Shown here: positions 1 to 8,226 of the stretch, piece by piece
Layout: every line of letters begins with the position of its first letter
Numbering within the stretch: position 1 is the stretch's first letter
DNA from: Rosistilla oblonga
GTDB lineage: Bacteria > Planctomycetota > Planctomycetia > Pirellulales > Pirellulaceae
Assembly (NCBI RefSeq): GCF_007751715.1
Contig: NZ_CP036292.1
Span: 5,091,339-5,155,338, forward strand
Direction of reading: 5' to 3'
Length of the DNA: 64,000 bases
Program-made: the position numbers and the translations under genes
The notes under the pieces: generated by a model
Told to the model about the DNA's origin: nothing
Databases searched by the model: none
Seen by the model: only the letters and a program-made list of their open reading frames with translations

Positions 1-261
1 ACCAAAGTCAACGCAGCGTCGATGCTTTCAGAAAAGTGGCAGCGTTTTGAACAACTGTCCCCGGAGGATCGCCAGATTGCGATCGCGATGGCCAGCAGCG
101 ATCCCGCCGCCGCGTTGGCAGAAAGAGGAGACGTGCCCCACGGGCGTCTGAAAAGCCGACGCGAGGCGATTCTAAAGACGCTGCAGATCGAGTCGGAGGT
201 CGAACTGATCAAGCTGTTGGTCCGATTGCAGGACAACGGCTTTGGCAACCTAGGAATCTGA
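1..261 (+). CDS. C-terminal end of a protein with a LuxR/FixJ-like helix-turn-helix (partial)
   Basis: The reading frame is open from the first base of the window, so this is the 3' end of a gene that begins outside it; an ATG at 22 lies inside the frame and need not be the start. The roughly 86 visible residues resemble a degenerate LuxR/FixJ C-terminal DNA-binding domain: LSPEDRQ near the start, then GRLKSRREAILKTLQIES followed by VELIKLLVRL, which matches the usual recognition-helix and closing-helix pattern. If so, the missing N-terminus may be a receiver or sensor domain. It converges on pstB with a 10-bp gap. Family assignment is weak because only the tail is visible. Confidence 0.6.
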   Translation, partial: TKVNAASMLSEKWQRFEQLSPEDRQIAIAMASSDPAAALAERGDVPHGRLKSRREAILKTLQIESEVELIKLLVRLQDNGFGNLGI

Positions 262-271
262 CGTCGCTGCG

Positions 272-1126
272 TTAACTGAATTCGCCGCGAATGTACTGCT
301 TGGTGTACTCTTCCTGCGGATCGGCGAACATCGCTTCGGTCTTGCTGTATTCGACCAGATAGCCGGTTCGCGCGCCTTGCGAGGTGTCGACATACATGAA
401 CGCCGTCATATCGGCGACACGCTGAGCTTGCTGCAGATTGTGCGTAACCACAGCGATGGTGTATTGCTTCTTCAGTTCAGTCATCAGTTCTTCGATCCGT
501 CGCGTGGCGATCGGATCCAACGCCGAACAAGGTTCATCCATCAACAGCACCTCGGGTTCGGTTGCGATCGCCCGAGCGATACACAGTCGTTGCTGCTGTC
601 CGCCGGACAGCGATAATCCGCTGTTCTTCAGTTTGTCCTTAACTTCATCCCACAGCGCCGCCCCACGCAGCGCCTTCTCGACACGCTCGGGCACATCCCC
701 TTTGACGCGGTTCAAACGCAGTCCAAACGCAACGTTATTGTAGATGCTCATCGCAAACGGATTGGGCTGTTGAAAGACCATCCCGATGTAGCGACGGACC
801 GCCACGGGATCGACGCTGCGATGGTAGATATCGCGGCCGCGAAAATGAACATGTCCTTCGAAGCGGAAGCCGCGGACCAGATCGTTCATCCGGTTCAGAC
901 ATCGCAGCGCGGTGCTCTTGCCGCAGCCCGAGGGGCCGATAAAAGCGGTGATCTGCCCCTGCTGGACCGGAATGTGGCTATCGCGAACAGCGCGAAACTT
1001 GCCGTAATAAAGGTTGTCGATCTTGCAATCGATCACGACATTCTCGGCAGCCCCGTTGTCGCGACCGTTGACGGCACTTCCCGCCTTCGTATTTTTCGAC
1101 GGTACCGCTGAAGTTGCTTGGACCAT
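272..1126 (-). CDS. pstB: Phosphate ABC transporter ATP-binding protein PstB
   Basis: ATPase of the high-affinity phosphate importer, acting on the cytoplasmic face of PstC/PstA. The 284-residue protein has Walker [10 protein letters not shown] (about residues 64-72), the PstB-typical [11 protein letters not shown] stretch after the Q-loop, the ABC signature LSGGQQQR and Walker B VLLMDEP followed by [15 protein letters not shown], which is diagnostic of PstB. The first 30 residues are a low-complexity extension, so the start could be somewhat internal. It is last in the minus-strand pstSCAB order, 12 bp after pstA. No phoU follows; the next gene is on the other strand. Confidence 0.97.
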   Translation of the reverse strand: MVQATSAVPSKNTKAGSAVNGRDNGAAENVVIDCKIDNLYYGKFRAVRDSHIPVQQGQITAFIGPSGCGKSTALRCLNRMNDLVRGFRFEGHVHFRGRDIYHRSVDPVAVRRYIGMVFQQPNPFAMSIYNNVAFGLRLNRVKGDVPERVEKALRGAALWDEVKDKLKNSGLSLSGGQQQRLCIARAIATEPEVLLMDEPCSALDPIATRRIEELMTELKKQYTIAVVTHNLQQAQRVADMTAFMYVDTSQGARTGYLVEYSKTEAMFADPQEEYTKQYIRGEFS

Positions 1127-1138
1127 TGGAATACCTGC

Positions 1139-2050
1139 TCAGCTTGTGACTTTGTTGCGTGATAGGATTTGCCCACCGATGTTGATCACTAACACAATCA
1201 TCACCAGCACGAGAGCGGCTGCCCAAGCGAGTTCGATTTGATTCTCGAAAGGAACGCCAGAGAAATTGAAGATCAGCACTGCCAGAGAAGCCGTCGGATC
1301 CATCAACGCCAACTCGCCATCTTGTACGATCCAGTAGTTGCTGTTGAGCGCCGTGAACAGCAGCGGAGCGGTTTCGCCAGCGGCACGCGCCACGGCCAAC
1401 ATCACTCCGGTTAACAGCCCCGGCAGCGCCGTGGGCAGAATCACTTTCCAAACGACTTGAGTTTGCGTCGCCCCCATCCCAATCGCCGCTTCTTTCATGC
1501 GGTGCGGGACCATCTTGATCGCCTCTTCCGCGGTCAGCATCACGATCGGCAGCATTAGAATCGAAAGGGCGATGCCGCCGGCGGGAGCCGAATAAGTCCC
1601 CGTGACCAAAACGACGGCCGCATAAGCGAACACGCCAGCCAAAATCGACGGGAATCCAGTCAACAACTTGGCACAGAACCGGACTGCCGATGCCGTCTTG
1701 CTGTCGCTGCCAAATTCCGCCAGGAACAGAGCGGCCAAAACGCCAAAGGGAACGCTGATCAGGACCGAGATCCCAACCATCAACAACGTCCCCACGATCG
1801 CGTTGCCAAACCCACCTCCGCTTTCAAAAGCCGAAGGAGGTGTTTCGGTCAGCAAGCTCAGACTCAACCGCTTCCCACCGCGCCAGATCAGCATGAACAG
1901 CACGGAGAACAAAGGGATGCAAGCGACAACCGTCACGACCCCGGTGAGGATGCTGAGAGCCGAACTGAAAAAGGTGCGCGGGTGACGCAGCGAGCGTTCC
2001 AAAGTTGGAAAGTCGATGCCTTCAAAGGCGTCGGTGATCTCTTGACTCAC
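1139..2050 (-). CDS. pstA: Phosphate ABC transporter permease PstA
   Basis: Inner-membrane permease subunit of the phosphate importer, 303 residues with six predicted hydrophobic segments. The ABC permease EAA loop is visible as EEAIKMVPHRMKEAAIGMGA, followed by the conserved LPTALPGLLTGVMLAVARAAGETAPLL pattern of PstA proteins. Its start overlaps the pstC stop by four bases (ATGA), so the two are probably translationally coupled. The N-terminal about 30 residues are a soluble extension before the first membrane segment. Assignment is firm from the motifs and operon position. Confidence 0.96.
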   Translation of the reverse strand: MSQEITDAFEGIDFPTLERSLRHPRTFFSSALSILTGVVTVVACIPLFSVLFMLIWRGGKRLSLSLLTETPPSAFESGGGFGNAIVGTLLMVGISVLISVPFGVLAALFLAEFGSDSKTASAVRFCAKLLTGFPSILAGVFAYAAVVLVTGTYSAPAGGIALSILMLPIVMLTAEEAIKMVPHRMKEAAIGMGATQTQVVWKVILPTALPGLLTGVMLAVARAAGETAPLLFTALNSNYWIVQDGELALMDPTASLAVLIFNFSGVPFENQIELAWAAALVLVMIVLVINIGGQILSRNKVTS

Positions 2051-3024
2051 TTCGTCGCTCCCTTCATATGCGCCGAAGCTCGTCGCATGATCGCGGCACC
2101 AAAGATGTTGACGCCCAAAGTAATCGCCATCAGCAGCAGCGCGGCGTACATCAACACCTGCTCCTCCTGTTTGCCAGCTTCGGGAAAGTTATTCGCCAGC
2201 AGCGCCGCAAGCGTGTTGGCTGGTGAGAAGAGCGAAACCGTCAACTGGTTGGAGTTTCCAACAAGCATCGCAAGCGCCATCGTCTCTCCCAGAGCGCGAC
2301 CAAAACCAAGCACCAGCGAACCGAAGATGCCAGTCGCCGAGGCGGGAATGATCACGCCAAAGATCGCTTCCCAGCGAGTCGCACCCAGGCCAAACGCAGC
2401 TTCTTTCAGCTTATGCGGGACCGAGCTGATCGCATCGCGGGAGATCGCCGAAACCGTCGGCAAGATCATGATCGCCAAGACCAGCGACGCGGGAAGCATC
2501 CCGGGACCGCTGAGCGATGTTTTGAAGAACGGAATCCATTCGAAGTGCTCGTGCACCCAATTAGCCGCCGGCCGAATCGCGGGGATCACGACATAGATTC
2601 CCCACAAACCGTAAACCACGCTGGGGATCGCAGCCAACAGTTCGACGATGTTCTTGAAGACGACTTCCAGGTACGCCGGCAGGAAGTCTTGGGTCAGGAA
2701 GATCGCGATCGAGACGCCGAAGAAGCCGGCGATCGCAAGGGCCAACAGCGAACTGTAAAGCGTCCCCCAGATTTCCGGCAGCACGCCGAACTCGCCTTTA
2801 TTGGCATCCCAAGTGGTTCCCGTGATAAACGAGAAGCCAAATTCTTGAACCGCTGGAATCGCTTTTCCACCGATCTCATACAAGATGTACAACACCAACA
2901 GAATAGTCATCCAAGAGAAGACGTGAGTCATCGCTCGGAACGCCCGGTCCCACGCAACATCCCAGGTCGTGGGAGGCGATGCGACCGAATCAATCGACTC
3001 GTTTGGCTCGATAGATGTTGCCAT
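2047..3024 (-). CDS. pstC: Phosphate ABC transporter permease PstC
   Basis: Second permease subunit, 325 residues. It shows six hydrophobic segments and the EAA-type loop (SVPHKLKEAAFGLGATRWEA), then FGSLVLGFGRALGETMALAMLVGN, the PstC signature. The periplasmic loop between the first two membrane segments contains a stretch ending in WDANKGEFGVLPEIWGTLYS, also typical of PstC. It lies between pstS (51 bp upstream) and pstA (4-bp overlap), the usual order. It forms the transmembrane pore with PstA and receives phosphate from PstS. Confidence 0.96.
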   Translation of the reverse strand: MATSIEPNESIDSVASPPTTWDVAWDRAFRAMTHVFSWMTILLVLYILYEIGGKAIPAVQEFGFSFITGTTWDANKGEFGVLPEIWGTLYSSLLALAIAGFFGVSIAIFLTQDFLPAYLEVVFKNIVELLAAIPSVVYGLWGIYVVIPAIRPAANWVHEHFEWIPFFKTSLSGPGMLPASLVLAIMILPTVSAISRDAISSVPHKLKEAAFGLGATRWEAIFGVIIPASATGIFGSLVLGFGRALGETMALAMLVGNSNQLTVSLFSPANTLAALLANNFPEAGKQEEQVLMYAALLLMAITLGVNIFGAAIMRRASAHMKGATK

Positions 3025-3075
3025 ATAGTTCGCTTACCATTTCGTAATCGTTAGGAAAGCCGGTAGATCGACCGG

Positions 3076-4137
3076 TTATTGGATCGCATCCAACGCAGCG
3101 GTTACCTTGGCGACCACGTCCTCGGGCAAAGGAACGTATCCCATCTCGTCGCTGATCTTCTGCCCGTCGGTCAAGCAATATTTGACGACAGCTTTGAGAG
3201 CTTCGGCCTGCTTGGGATCTTCGTATTTCTTGTAGCACAACAACCAGGTGTAGCTGACGATCGGGAAGGCTTGTTCGCCGGGAGGATCGGGCAACCAAGC
3301 TCGCAGATCGGCTGGCATTTCGACGTTCGACAACGCAGCTTGGCCACTCTCCAACGACGGCATGACGAAGTTGCCCGCCTTGTTTTCAAGACTCGCCATC
3401 GCCAACTTGGTCAGCTTGGCATATCCGTATTCGATGTATCCGATGGCACCAGGAGTTTGCGTGATCGTCGCGGTGACGCCGTCGTTCTTTGGCGAGGCGA
3501 CGATCTTGTCGCTGTCGGGCCACACGACCGTCTTGCCGGTACCGGGGCCGTTTGCCCAAGCTTCGCTGATCGCACTCAAGTGCTGCGTGAAGACAAACGT
3601 CGTTCCGCTGCTGTCGGCGCGTCGCACGACGGTGATATCTTCATCGGGCAGCTTCGCGCCGGGGTTGGCGTCGGCGATCAGCGGATCGGTCCAGTTGGTG
3701 ACTTTGCCCAAGAAGATTCCGGTGTACGCTTCGCGGGAAAGCTTCAGCCCTTCGACGCCGGGCAGATTGTAGGCCAGCACCACTTCGCCAGCGGTCATCG
3801 GCAGCAATTGAACGCCAGCGCCGACCGCCGCGATCTCTTCGTCGGACATCGCAGCATCGCTGGCGCCAAAGTCGACGGTGCCGTTGGTGAAGTCCTTGAT
3901 ACCGGCTCCACTCCCCTTGGCTTGGTAGTCGATTTGCACGCCGTAGTGGGCGCGGCTGTATTCCTTAAACCAGCGATCGTACAGCGGAAAAGGGAAGCTT
4001 GCTCCCGATCCGGTCAGTTTAACGTTATCCGCAGCATCGGCTCCGCCGCTCGAATCGGAGCTCCGCGACGAGCAACCGCTGAACAACAGGCAAGCGGTCA
4101 GTCCCGCCACGAAAAGGCTTGAGTTTCGCCAACGCAC
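3076..4137 (-). CDS. pstS: Phosphate-binding periplasmic lipoprotein PstS
   Basis: Substrate-binding protein of the Pst system, 353 residues, starting at GTG. The N-terminus is a lipoprotein signal peptide: a short basic region, a hydrophobic core and the lipobox LLFSGC, followed by a Ser-rich linker. The mature domain starts with LTGSGASFPFPLYDRWFKEY and later has RADSSGTTFVFTQHL, the conserved phosphate-binding segments of PstS. GAIGYIEYGYA is also typical. First gene of pstSCAB and divergent from a phosphate-porin-like gene. Regulation by phosphate limitation is likely, but a PhoB box of the classical type was not recognised. Confidence 0.96.
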   Translation of the reverse strand: MRWRNSSLFVAGLTACLLFSGCSSRSSDSSGGADAADNVKLTGSGASFPFPLYDRWFKEYSRAHYGVQIDYQAKGSGAGIKDFTNGTVDFGASDAAMSDEEIAAVGAGVQLLPMTAGEVVLAYNLPGVEGLKLSREAYTGIFLGKVTNWTDPLIADANPGAKLPDEDITVVRRADSSGTTFVFTQHLSAISEAWANGPGTGKTVVWPDSDKIVASPKNDGVTATITQTPGAIGYIEYGYAKLTKLAMASLENKAGNFVMPSLESGQAALSNVEMPADLRAWLPDPPGEQAFPIVSYTWLLCYKKYEDPKQAEALKAVVKYCLTDGQKISDEMGYVPLPEDVVAKVTAALDAIQ

Positions 4138-4535
4138 GATGATTTCCCAATGAGGAGGGGGTTAGATTGTTGAATCCGGAACCACGGTATTGGCCGCAGA
4201 AGGGACGCTCAAGTCGCAAAACGTGGCAGCCAGCCAATTTCACTGGCTCTTCACACTTCCTTAACTTCCCGCCGGAGCCGCCCGGCCGATCGATCGCGTT
4301 GTAACGGTTGCACCGGTTACAGCGAGGGGGATTGTTAAGATTCATCCGATTGAGACTGCTGCATCGGATGCACGGGGCAAACGGCGACGATGCTACCCCC
4401 AAGAACGGTCTGTCTAGGACGATATTGATTAATAGGAGAGCGATCCAACCAAGGATGGGCGGGTCACAACTCCTCTTAAACGCCCAGCCGTACCACATTG
4501 GCTATTGTTTGAAAACGAACTGGAAAGGACTCCAG
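4138..4535. promoter_or_regulatory. Divergent promoter region between pstS and the porin
   Basis: A 398-bp region between two divergent genes of the same transport process, so it should hold both promoters. It contains a 22-bp imperfect palindrome (4300-4321) described separately and a short hairpin at 4228-4248 (AGCCAG/CTGGCT arms). A clear GAAAGGA ribosome-binding site (4522-4528) precedes the porin ATG at 4536. The frame of the porin is open further upstream to 4308, but the signal peptide begins at 4536, so the upstream part is treated as leader. Confidence 0.6.
4300..4321. promoter_or_regulatory. Candidate operator, imperfect 22-bp palindrome
   Basis: TGTAAC and GTTACA arms are separated by ten bases that are themselves nearly self-complementary (GGTTGC/ACCG). 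It sits between pstS and the phosphate-type porin, about 160 bp from pstS and 215 bp from the porin start. The size and symmetry fit a dimeric regulator; no known planctomycete consensus was recognised. Seen directly in sequence; regulatory role is inference. Confidence 0.35.
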
Positions 4536-6185
4536 ATGTTCAAGGCTCAAAAACGAAGTTGGCTGCGTCGACTGCTAGGTTTGGCAGTTGCATGCCAATT
4601 TGGGGCGTCGATCGGTGTCGCTCAATTCCCGGCCGAAGATGCCGATTTGGAAGCCGCTGCATTCAGCCCCATTCTTTTGGGTAAGTCAGACGACGCGTCG
4701 ATCGCTCCCGTTGTCTACAACGAACCGGCCGCAGCCTTTCACTTGGCAGCCCCCGCTGGGGATGACTTAGGCGACTCGGTCAAAGCGGCTGACGAATCGA
4801 CAGACAAGTCAGACAACGCGGGACAGGAGAAGGATTCGCGAGACGAACTGATCGAAGATCTGACCAAACGTCTGGACGACATGGAAGAGTCGTGGGGCCA
4901 GTACCAAGGCAAGATCACCAAAGAAGCCGAAGCCAAGAAGAAGAAATCGTCCTACAAAATGGGCGGTCGTCTTCACATGGACTATTGGAACTTCATGGAT
5001 AACTCTCCTGGGATCGGATATTTCGAGCACGACGACCCAGCCAACGCGAACTACGGAACCGACCCCGAAGATCGCTTCCTGTTCCGTCGCTTGCGACTGG
5101 AAATCGAGGGGAATGTTCCCCAGAACATGGTCTTCCGGATCCAAATGGATTTCAACAATCCTTCGACTCCGGAATACAAAGACGCCTACATCGGTTGGAC
5201 GAATCTTCCGTACAACCAAGTCCTGTTGTTAGGAAACCAGAAGCGTCCGATGGGCTTGGACCACTTGAACAGCAGTCGCCACAACGTCTTCATGGAACGA
5301 CCGTTTGCAGTCGAAGCGTTCAACGAAGACGCTCGGCGGATCGGTTTGGCAATGTACGGCCACAACGATGCCGAATCGACCTTCTGGGCCTACGGCATCT
5401 ATAACCTTGAGAACACCAGCACGACCGGCCGTTTCATCGGCGACAGCATGCAAATGGGCGGTTACGGTCGCGTCGGCGGCAGCCCTTGGTACGACGAGGT
5501 CAGTGGTGGTCGCGGCTACTGGCACGTGGCGATGTCCGGTGCGGTCGCCAAACCCGATGGCGACGCCAGCGGTGCCGATTCCAACAACAACGAAGCTCGC
5601 TTCCGCACCCGCCCCGAAGCTCGCAGCGATTCGCGATGGCTCAACACCGGTCGAATCGTAGGTGCCGACTGGTTTGAAACGATCGGCTTGGAATCGATGC
5701 TGAACATCGGATCGCTGCAGATCACCAGCGAATATTTGTTCAACTGGGTCCAACGCGACGACCAGATCGCGGGATCGGGTCCCGATACCCACTTCCACGG
5801 CGGTTACATCTTCGCATCGTACTTCCTGACCGGGGAACACATTCCCTACAAACGAACCCATGGCACGATCGATCGCGTCAAGCCGTTTGAGAATTTCTTC
5901 CTGGTCGATCGCCTGTGCGGAAATCGCGGACGAAAGATGGGCATGGGAGCTCTCGCGTTGGCTCTGCGATACGACTATATCGACCTTACCGACGGCGACA
6001 TCCAAGGCGGCGTGGGGCATTCGGTCACCGGTGGCCTGAACTGGTACTGGACTGCGTATTCGAAACTGCAGACCAACCTGATCTACGGCGAGATCGACGA
6101 CCACAGCCCCGTTGGCCCCACGGGAACCGAATACACCTCGGGTGACTACGCGATCCTTGGTATGCGATTTATGCTCGATTTCTAA
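4536..6185 (+). CDS. Porin of the OprP/OprO (phosphate-selective) type
   Basis: Predicted outer-membrane beta-barrel for phosphate or other anions, 549 residues from the ATG at 4536. The signal peptide (MFKAQKRSWLRRLLGL then a hydrophobic core) ends near residue 30. Residues about 80-140 hold an acidic/basic coiled coil (DELIEDLTKRLDDMEESW) as in trimer-anchored porins. The barrel starts at KMGGRLHMDYWNF; FLFRRLRLEIEGNV, GNQKRPMGLDHLNSSRH and MERPFAVEAF are hallmarks of the porin O/P family. The C-terminus ends in Phe (LGMRFMLDF), as expected for outer-membrane insertion. Divergent from pstSCAB, which supports a phosphate role. Confidence 0.9.
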   Translation: MFKAQKRSWLRRLLGLAVACQFGASIGVAQFPAEDADLEAAAFSPILLGKSDDASIAPVVYNEPAAAFHLAAPAGDDLGDSVKAADESTDKSDNAGQEKDSRDELIEDLTKRLDDMEESWGQYQGKITKEAEAKKKKSSYKMGGRLHMDYWNFMDNSPGIGYFEHDDPANANYGTDPEDRFLFRRLRLEIEGNVPQNMVFRIQMDFNNPSTPEYKDAYIGWTNLPYNQVLLLGNQKRPMGLDHLNSSRHNVFMERPFAVEAFNEDARRIGLAMYGHNDAESTFWAYGIYNLENTSTTGRFIGDSMQMGGYGRVGGSPWYDEVSGGRGYWHVAMSGAVAKPDGDASGADSNNNEARFRTRPEARSDSRWLNTGRIVGADWFETIGLESMLNIGSLQITSEYLFNWVQRDDQIAGSGPDTHFHGGYIFASYFLTGEHIPYKRTHGTIDRVKPFENFFLVDRLCGNRGRKMGMGALALALRYDYIDLTDGDIQGGVGHSVTGGLNWYWTAYSKLQTNLIYGEIDDHSPVGPTGTEYTSGDYAILGMRFMLDF

Positions 6186-6285
6186 TCGACGCTCACATCC
6201 CAACGATTCAGATCCGAAGACTCCATTCCCAAACTACATTCTCTAAATTGATTGCCACACGGACGTGGCGATTCGGAGCGATACG

Positions 6286-6870
6286 ATGAAAAACATCCAC
6301 AAACTGATTATCGGTGCGATGCTATTCGGTGGCCTGATTACGATCCAGTTCACCGGCACCGCGCGAGCTGCCAATTGCCAATGCGGGCTGTGCGCTGACG
6401 ACTGTGCGTGCTGCACATTGAAGGTAGACAAAGTCGACGAAAAGAAGACAGCTTGGGAAGTCGAATGCAAACAAGTCTGCATTCCCAAAGTTGTCTTCCC
6501 TTGGCAAAAACGCTGTAACCCTTGTGCCAACAACGGTGCCCGCGTGCGGACCGTTCGCGTGCTGAAGAAGAAGGAATACACGTGCCCTAAACTTGAATTC
6601 ACCTGGACGCCGAAGATGATCGGCGGCTGCGGATGCTGCCGCGGCGGAAACAACTGCTGCGACGATGGCAGTTGTGGCAGCTGCGACAACGGCGGATATC
6701 TGTTGGGTGCAAACGACCTGCAACCCGCACCAACGCCATCGATACCGACACCCGCGATCGACAACGGCGTACTGCAAACGACAGCGACCGATACGATGAT
6801 CGAACGCCAAGTTCCAACGGTTCATGTCGCTCGCCCCGTTGGACTGAAGTCGCTTCAGTTGAACCGATAA
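6286..6870 (+). CDS. Cysteine-rich exported protein, function unknown
   Basis: A 194-residue protein with a signal peptide (MKNIHKLIIGAMLFGGLIT, cleavage near TARAA). The mature part has many cysteines in CxC, CxxC and CC clusters: NCQCGLCADDCACC near the N-terminus, CNPCANN in the middle and GGCGCCRGG, NNCCDDGSCGSC further on. The C-terminal third is Pro/Thr-rich and without cysteine. A GGAG ribosome-binding site sits at 6275-6278. The start at 6286 is preferred over 6265 because it begins the signal peptide. Similar Cys-rich exported proteins occur in planctomycetes; a role in cell wall cross-linking or metal binding would be inference. Same orientation as the porin, 100 bp downstream. Confidence 0.75.
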   Translation: MKNIHKLIIGAMLFGGLITIQFTGTARAANCQCGLCADDCACCTLKVDKVDEKKTAWEVECKQVCIPKVVFPWQKRCNPCANNGARVRTVRVLKKKEYTCPKLEFTWTPKMIGGCGCCRGGNNCCDDGSCGSCDNGGYLLGANDLQPAPTPSIPTPAIDNGVLQTTATDTMIERQVPTVHVARPVGLKSLQLNR

Positions 6871-6920
6871 ACAGCGACAGATCGGGGACGACGCAGGCGA
6901 GAGATCCCAACGACGCGAGT

Positions 6921-7877
6921 TTAAGGCCGGCCTGGCATCAGGTCGGCCTTCGGTGTTTCTGCAGCCAGCGTCTTGTCGGACAACAGCTTCGACAACCAAT
7001 CGCTCATCGAAAACCGCAGCGATTCCTCCTTCCGAGCGATCTGGCGATTCATCCGCTCCACCAGCTTGACCTGTTGCTTCGATATGATCTCGTCGCGCAA
7101 GATCCCTTCCAACGCGTCGCCGATCCCTTCAGCAAAATCGCCGCCGACATCGCTGATCCGGTTCACCTCGAACCGCGGCACCGCGATCTGTGCCGATTCG
7201 ATCACCGGCTTCACCACGACATCCGGCGGGATGTTGACGTAATCCAACCCAACGCCGATGCTGCCGACAATGGTGATCTCGATGTCGGCATCCGCGTCGA
7301 CGTTGAAGCTCCACAGTTGGACGCCGTAATTCCAGCGGCTGCGACGGGCGAAACAATTTAATCGCCCGGCAAGGGTCAACTGAAACGTCGCCGTTCCATC
7401 GGGCAACCAACGCAGATCGTGCAGATCGGCTTTCATATGTTGGTCGGGATCGATCAAGCGGATCTCGTACCGCGTCCACGCGCCGTGATTCACCTCGCGC
7501 CAGCGACGCTTGGTATCGATCTTCCATCCGTCGCGGCGGACCTTCACTCCCGCATAGATTCGTTTCTGATGCCCCCAGTCCTTTTCGTTCTGGTAGGTTT
7601 CGGGAATGCTGCTGCGGATCAGGTCGCCCACGATCTGACGCAGCCGCCCCGCCTCTGCATCGGGCATTCCGGCCAACGGATCGGCGTCGATTCCCGCGAC
7701 AACCGCCGTCGGTTCGATCGGCTCGACAGCTTGCGCCGGAACAACCGCCAGCGAGAGCATGCAGATCAGCAAGGCTCGAAACTCTTTACGAGTTCCGCAA
7801 CGTAGTTTTGGAGTAGCGGAGCTCCTCAAGAGTTTCGTGCCATCGATGCGTCGGCTATTCGGTTCGTTCATCCGCAT
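6921..7877 (-). CDS. Exported protein of unknown function
   Basis: A 318-residue protein with a long basic N-terminus followed by a hydrophobic core (ALLICMLSLAVVPAQA), a typical long planctomycete signal peptide. The rest is soluble, with a long central stretch containing KRIYAGVKVRRDGWKIDTKR and RWREVNHGAWTRYEIRLI, and a Lys/Arg-rich C-terminus (LVERMNRQIARKEESLRF). I do not recognise the family. Its stop lies 50 bp from the convergent Cys-rich gene, and a hairpin at 6923-6949 overlaps the end of this gene. Confidence 0.7.
   Translation of the reverse strand: MRMNEPNSRRIDGTKLLRSSATPKLRCGTRKEFRALLICMLSLAVVPAQAVEPIEPTAVVAGIDADPLAGMPDAEAGRLRQIVGDLIRSSIPETYQNEKDWGHQKRIYAGVKVRRDGWKIDTKRRWREVNHGAWTRYEIRLIDPDQHMKADLHDLRWLPDGTATFQLTLAGRLNCFARRSRWNYGVQLWSFNVDADADIEITIVGSIGVGLDYVNIPPDVVVKPVIESAQIAVPRFEVNRISDVGGDFAEGIGDALEGILRDEIISKQQVKLVERMNRQIARKEESLRFSMSDWLSKLLSDKTLAAETPKADLMPGRP
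6923..6949 (+). terminator. Hairpin at a convergent gene end
   Basis: Eleven-base arms (AAGGCCGGCCT and AGGTCGGCCTT, one mismatch) with a short loop lie between the convergent Cys-rich gene and the exported unknown gene, inside the last codons of the latter. The following bases are only moderately T-rich (CGGTGTTTC), so intrinsic termination of the plus-strand gene is possible but not certain. Confidence 0.4.
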
Positions 7878-8226
7878 CGGCTCGGTTGCGTGTCATATAA
7901 ATGCGGCACAACGACTACCGCCTCTCTACGTCGATCCATAGGCCGATATACCGCGCCACGAGTTTTCAAGTCCATGGCGAATCGCCAGCTCCCGGGCCAT
8001 CGACGCCACGGACGATTTCCCTGCAAATCAGCCGCCCCGTTAGCGTCCGGTTCTCCTGCCAACCGGACACTAACGCGTGGCAGCTGATACTCGCGTCGAA
8101 AAATTGATTTGCCCTGCGATCCACCGAGAGTAACCAGCAGCGGGACCGCGGGTCAGTTATGCTGACAATACTTCGAGCGCAGCGTATTCGCCGAACTCGA
8201 CTCCCACCTTTACGAGCGAACCAAAG
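7878..8226. other. Intergenic region between divergent genes
   Basis: 349 bp between two divergently oriented genes. Contents: one repeat-family hairpin at 8038-8075 (listed separately). No convincing small gene, tRNA or further structured RNA was seen; promoters for both flanking genes are presumably here. Confidence 0.5.
8038..8075. repeat. Intergenic hairpin repeat, CGTTAGCGTCCGGTT type
   Basis: Arms CGTTAGCGTCCGGTT and AACCGGACACTAACG pair with one mismatch around an 8-base loop. The sequence resembles an intergenic palindrome that I recall as frequent in Rhodopirellula-type genomes. One copy is seen here. It has no T tract, so it is not a standard terminator. Confidence 0.6.
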
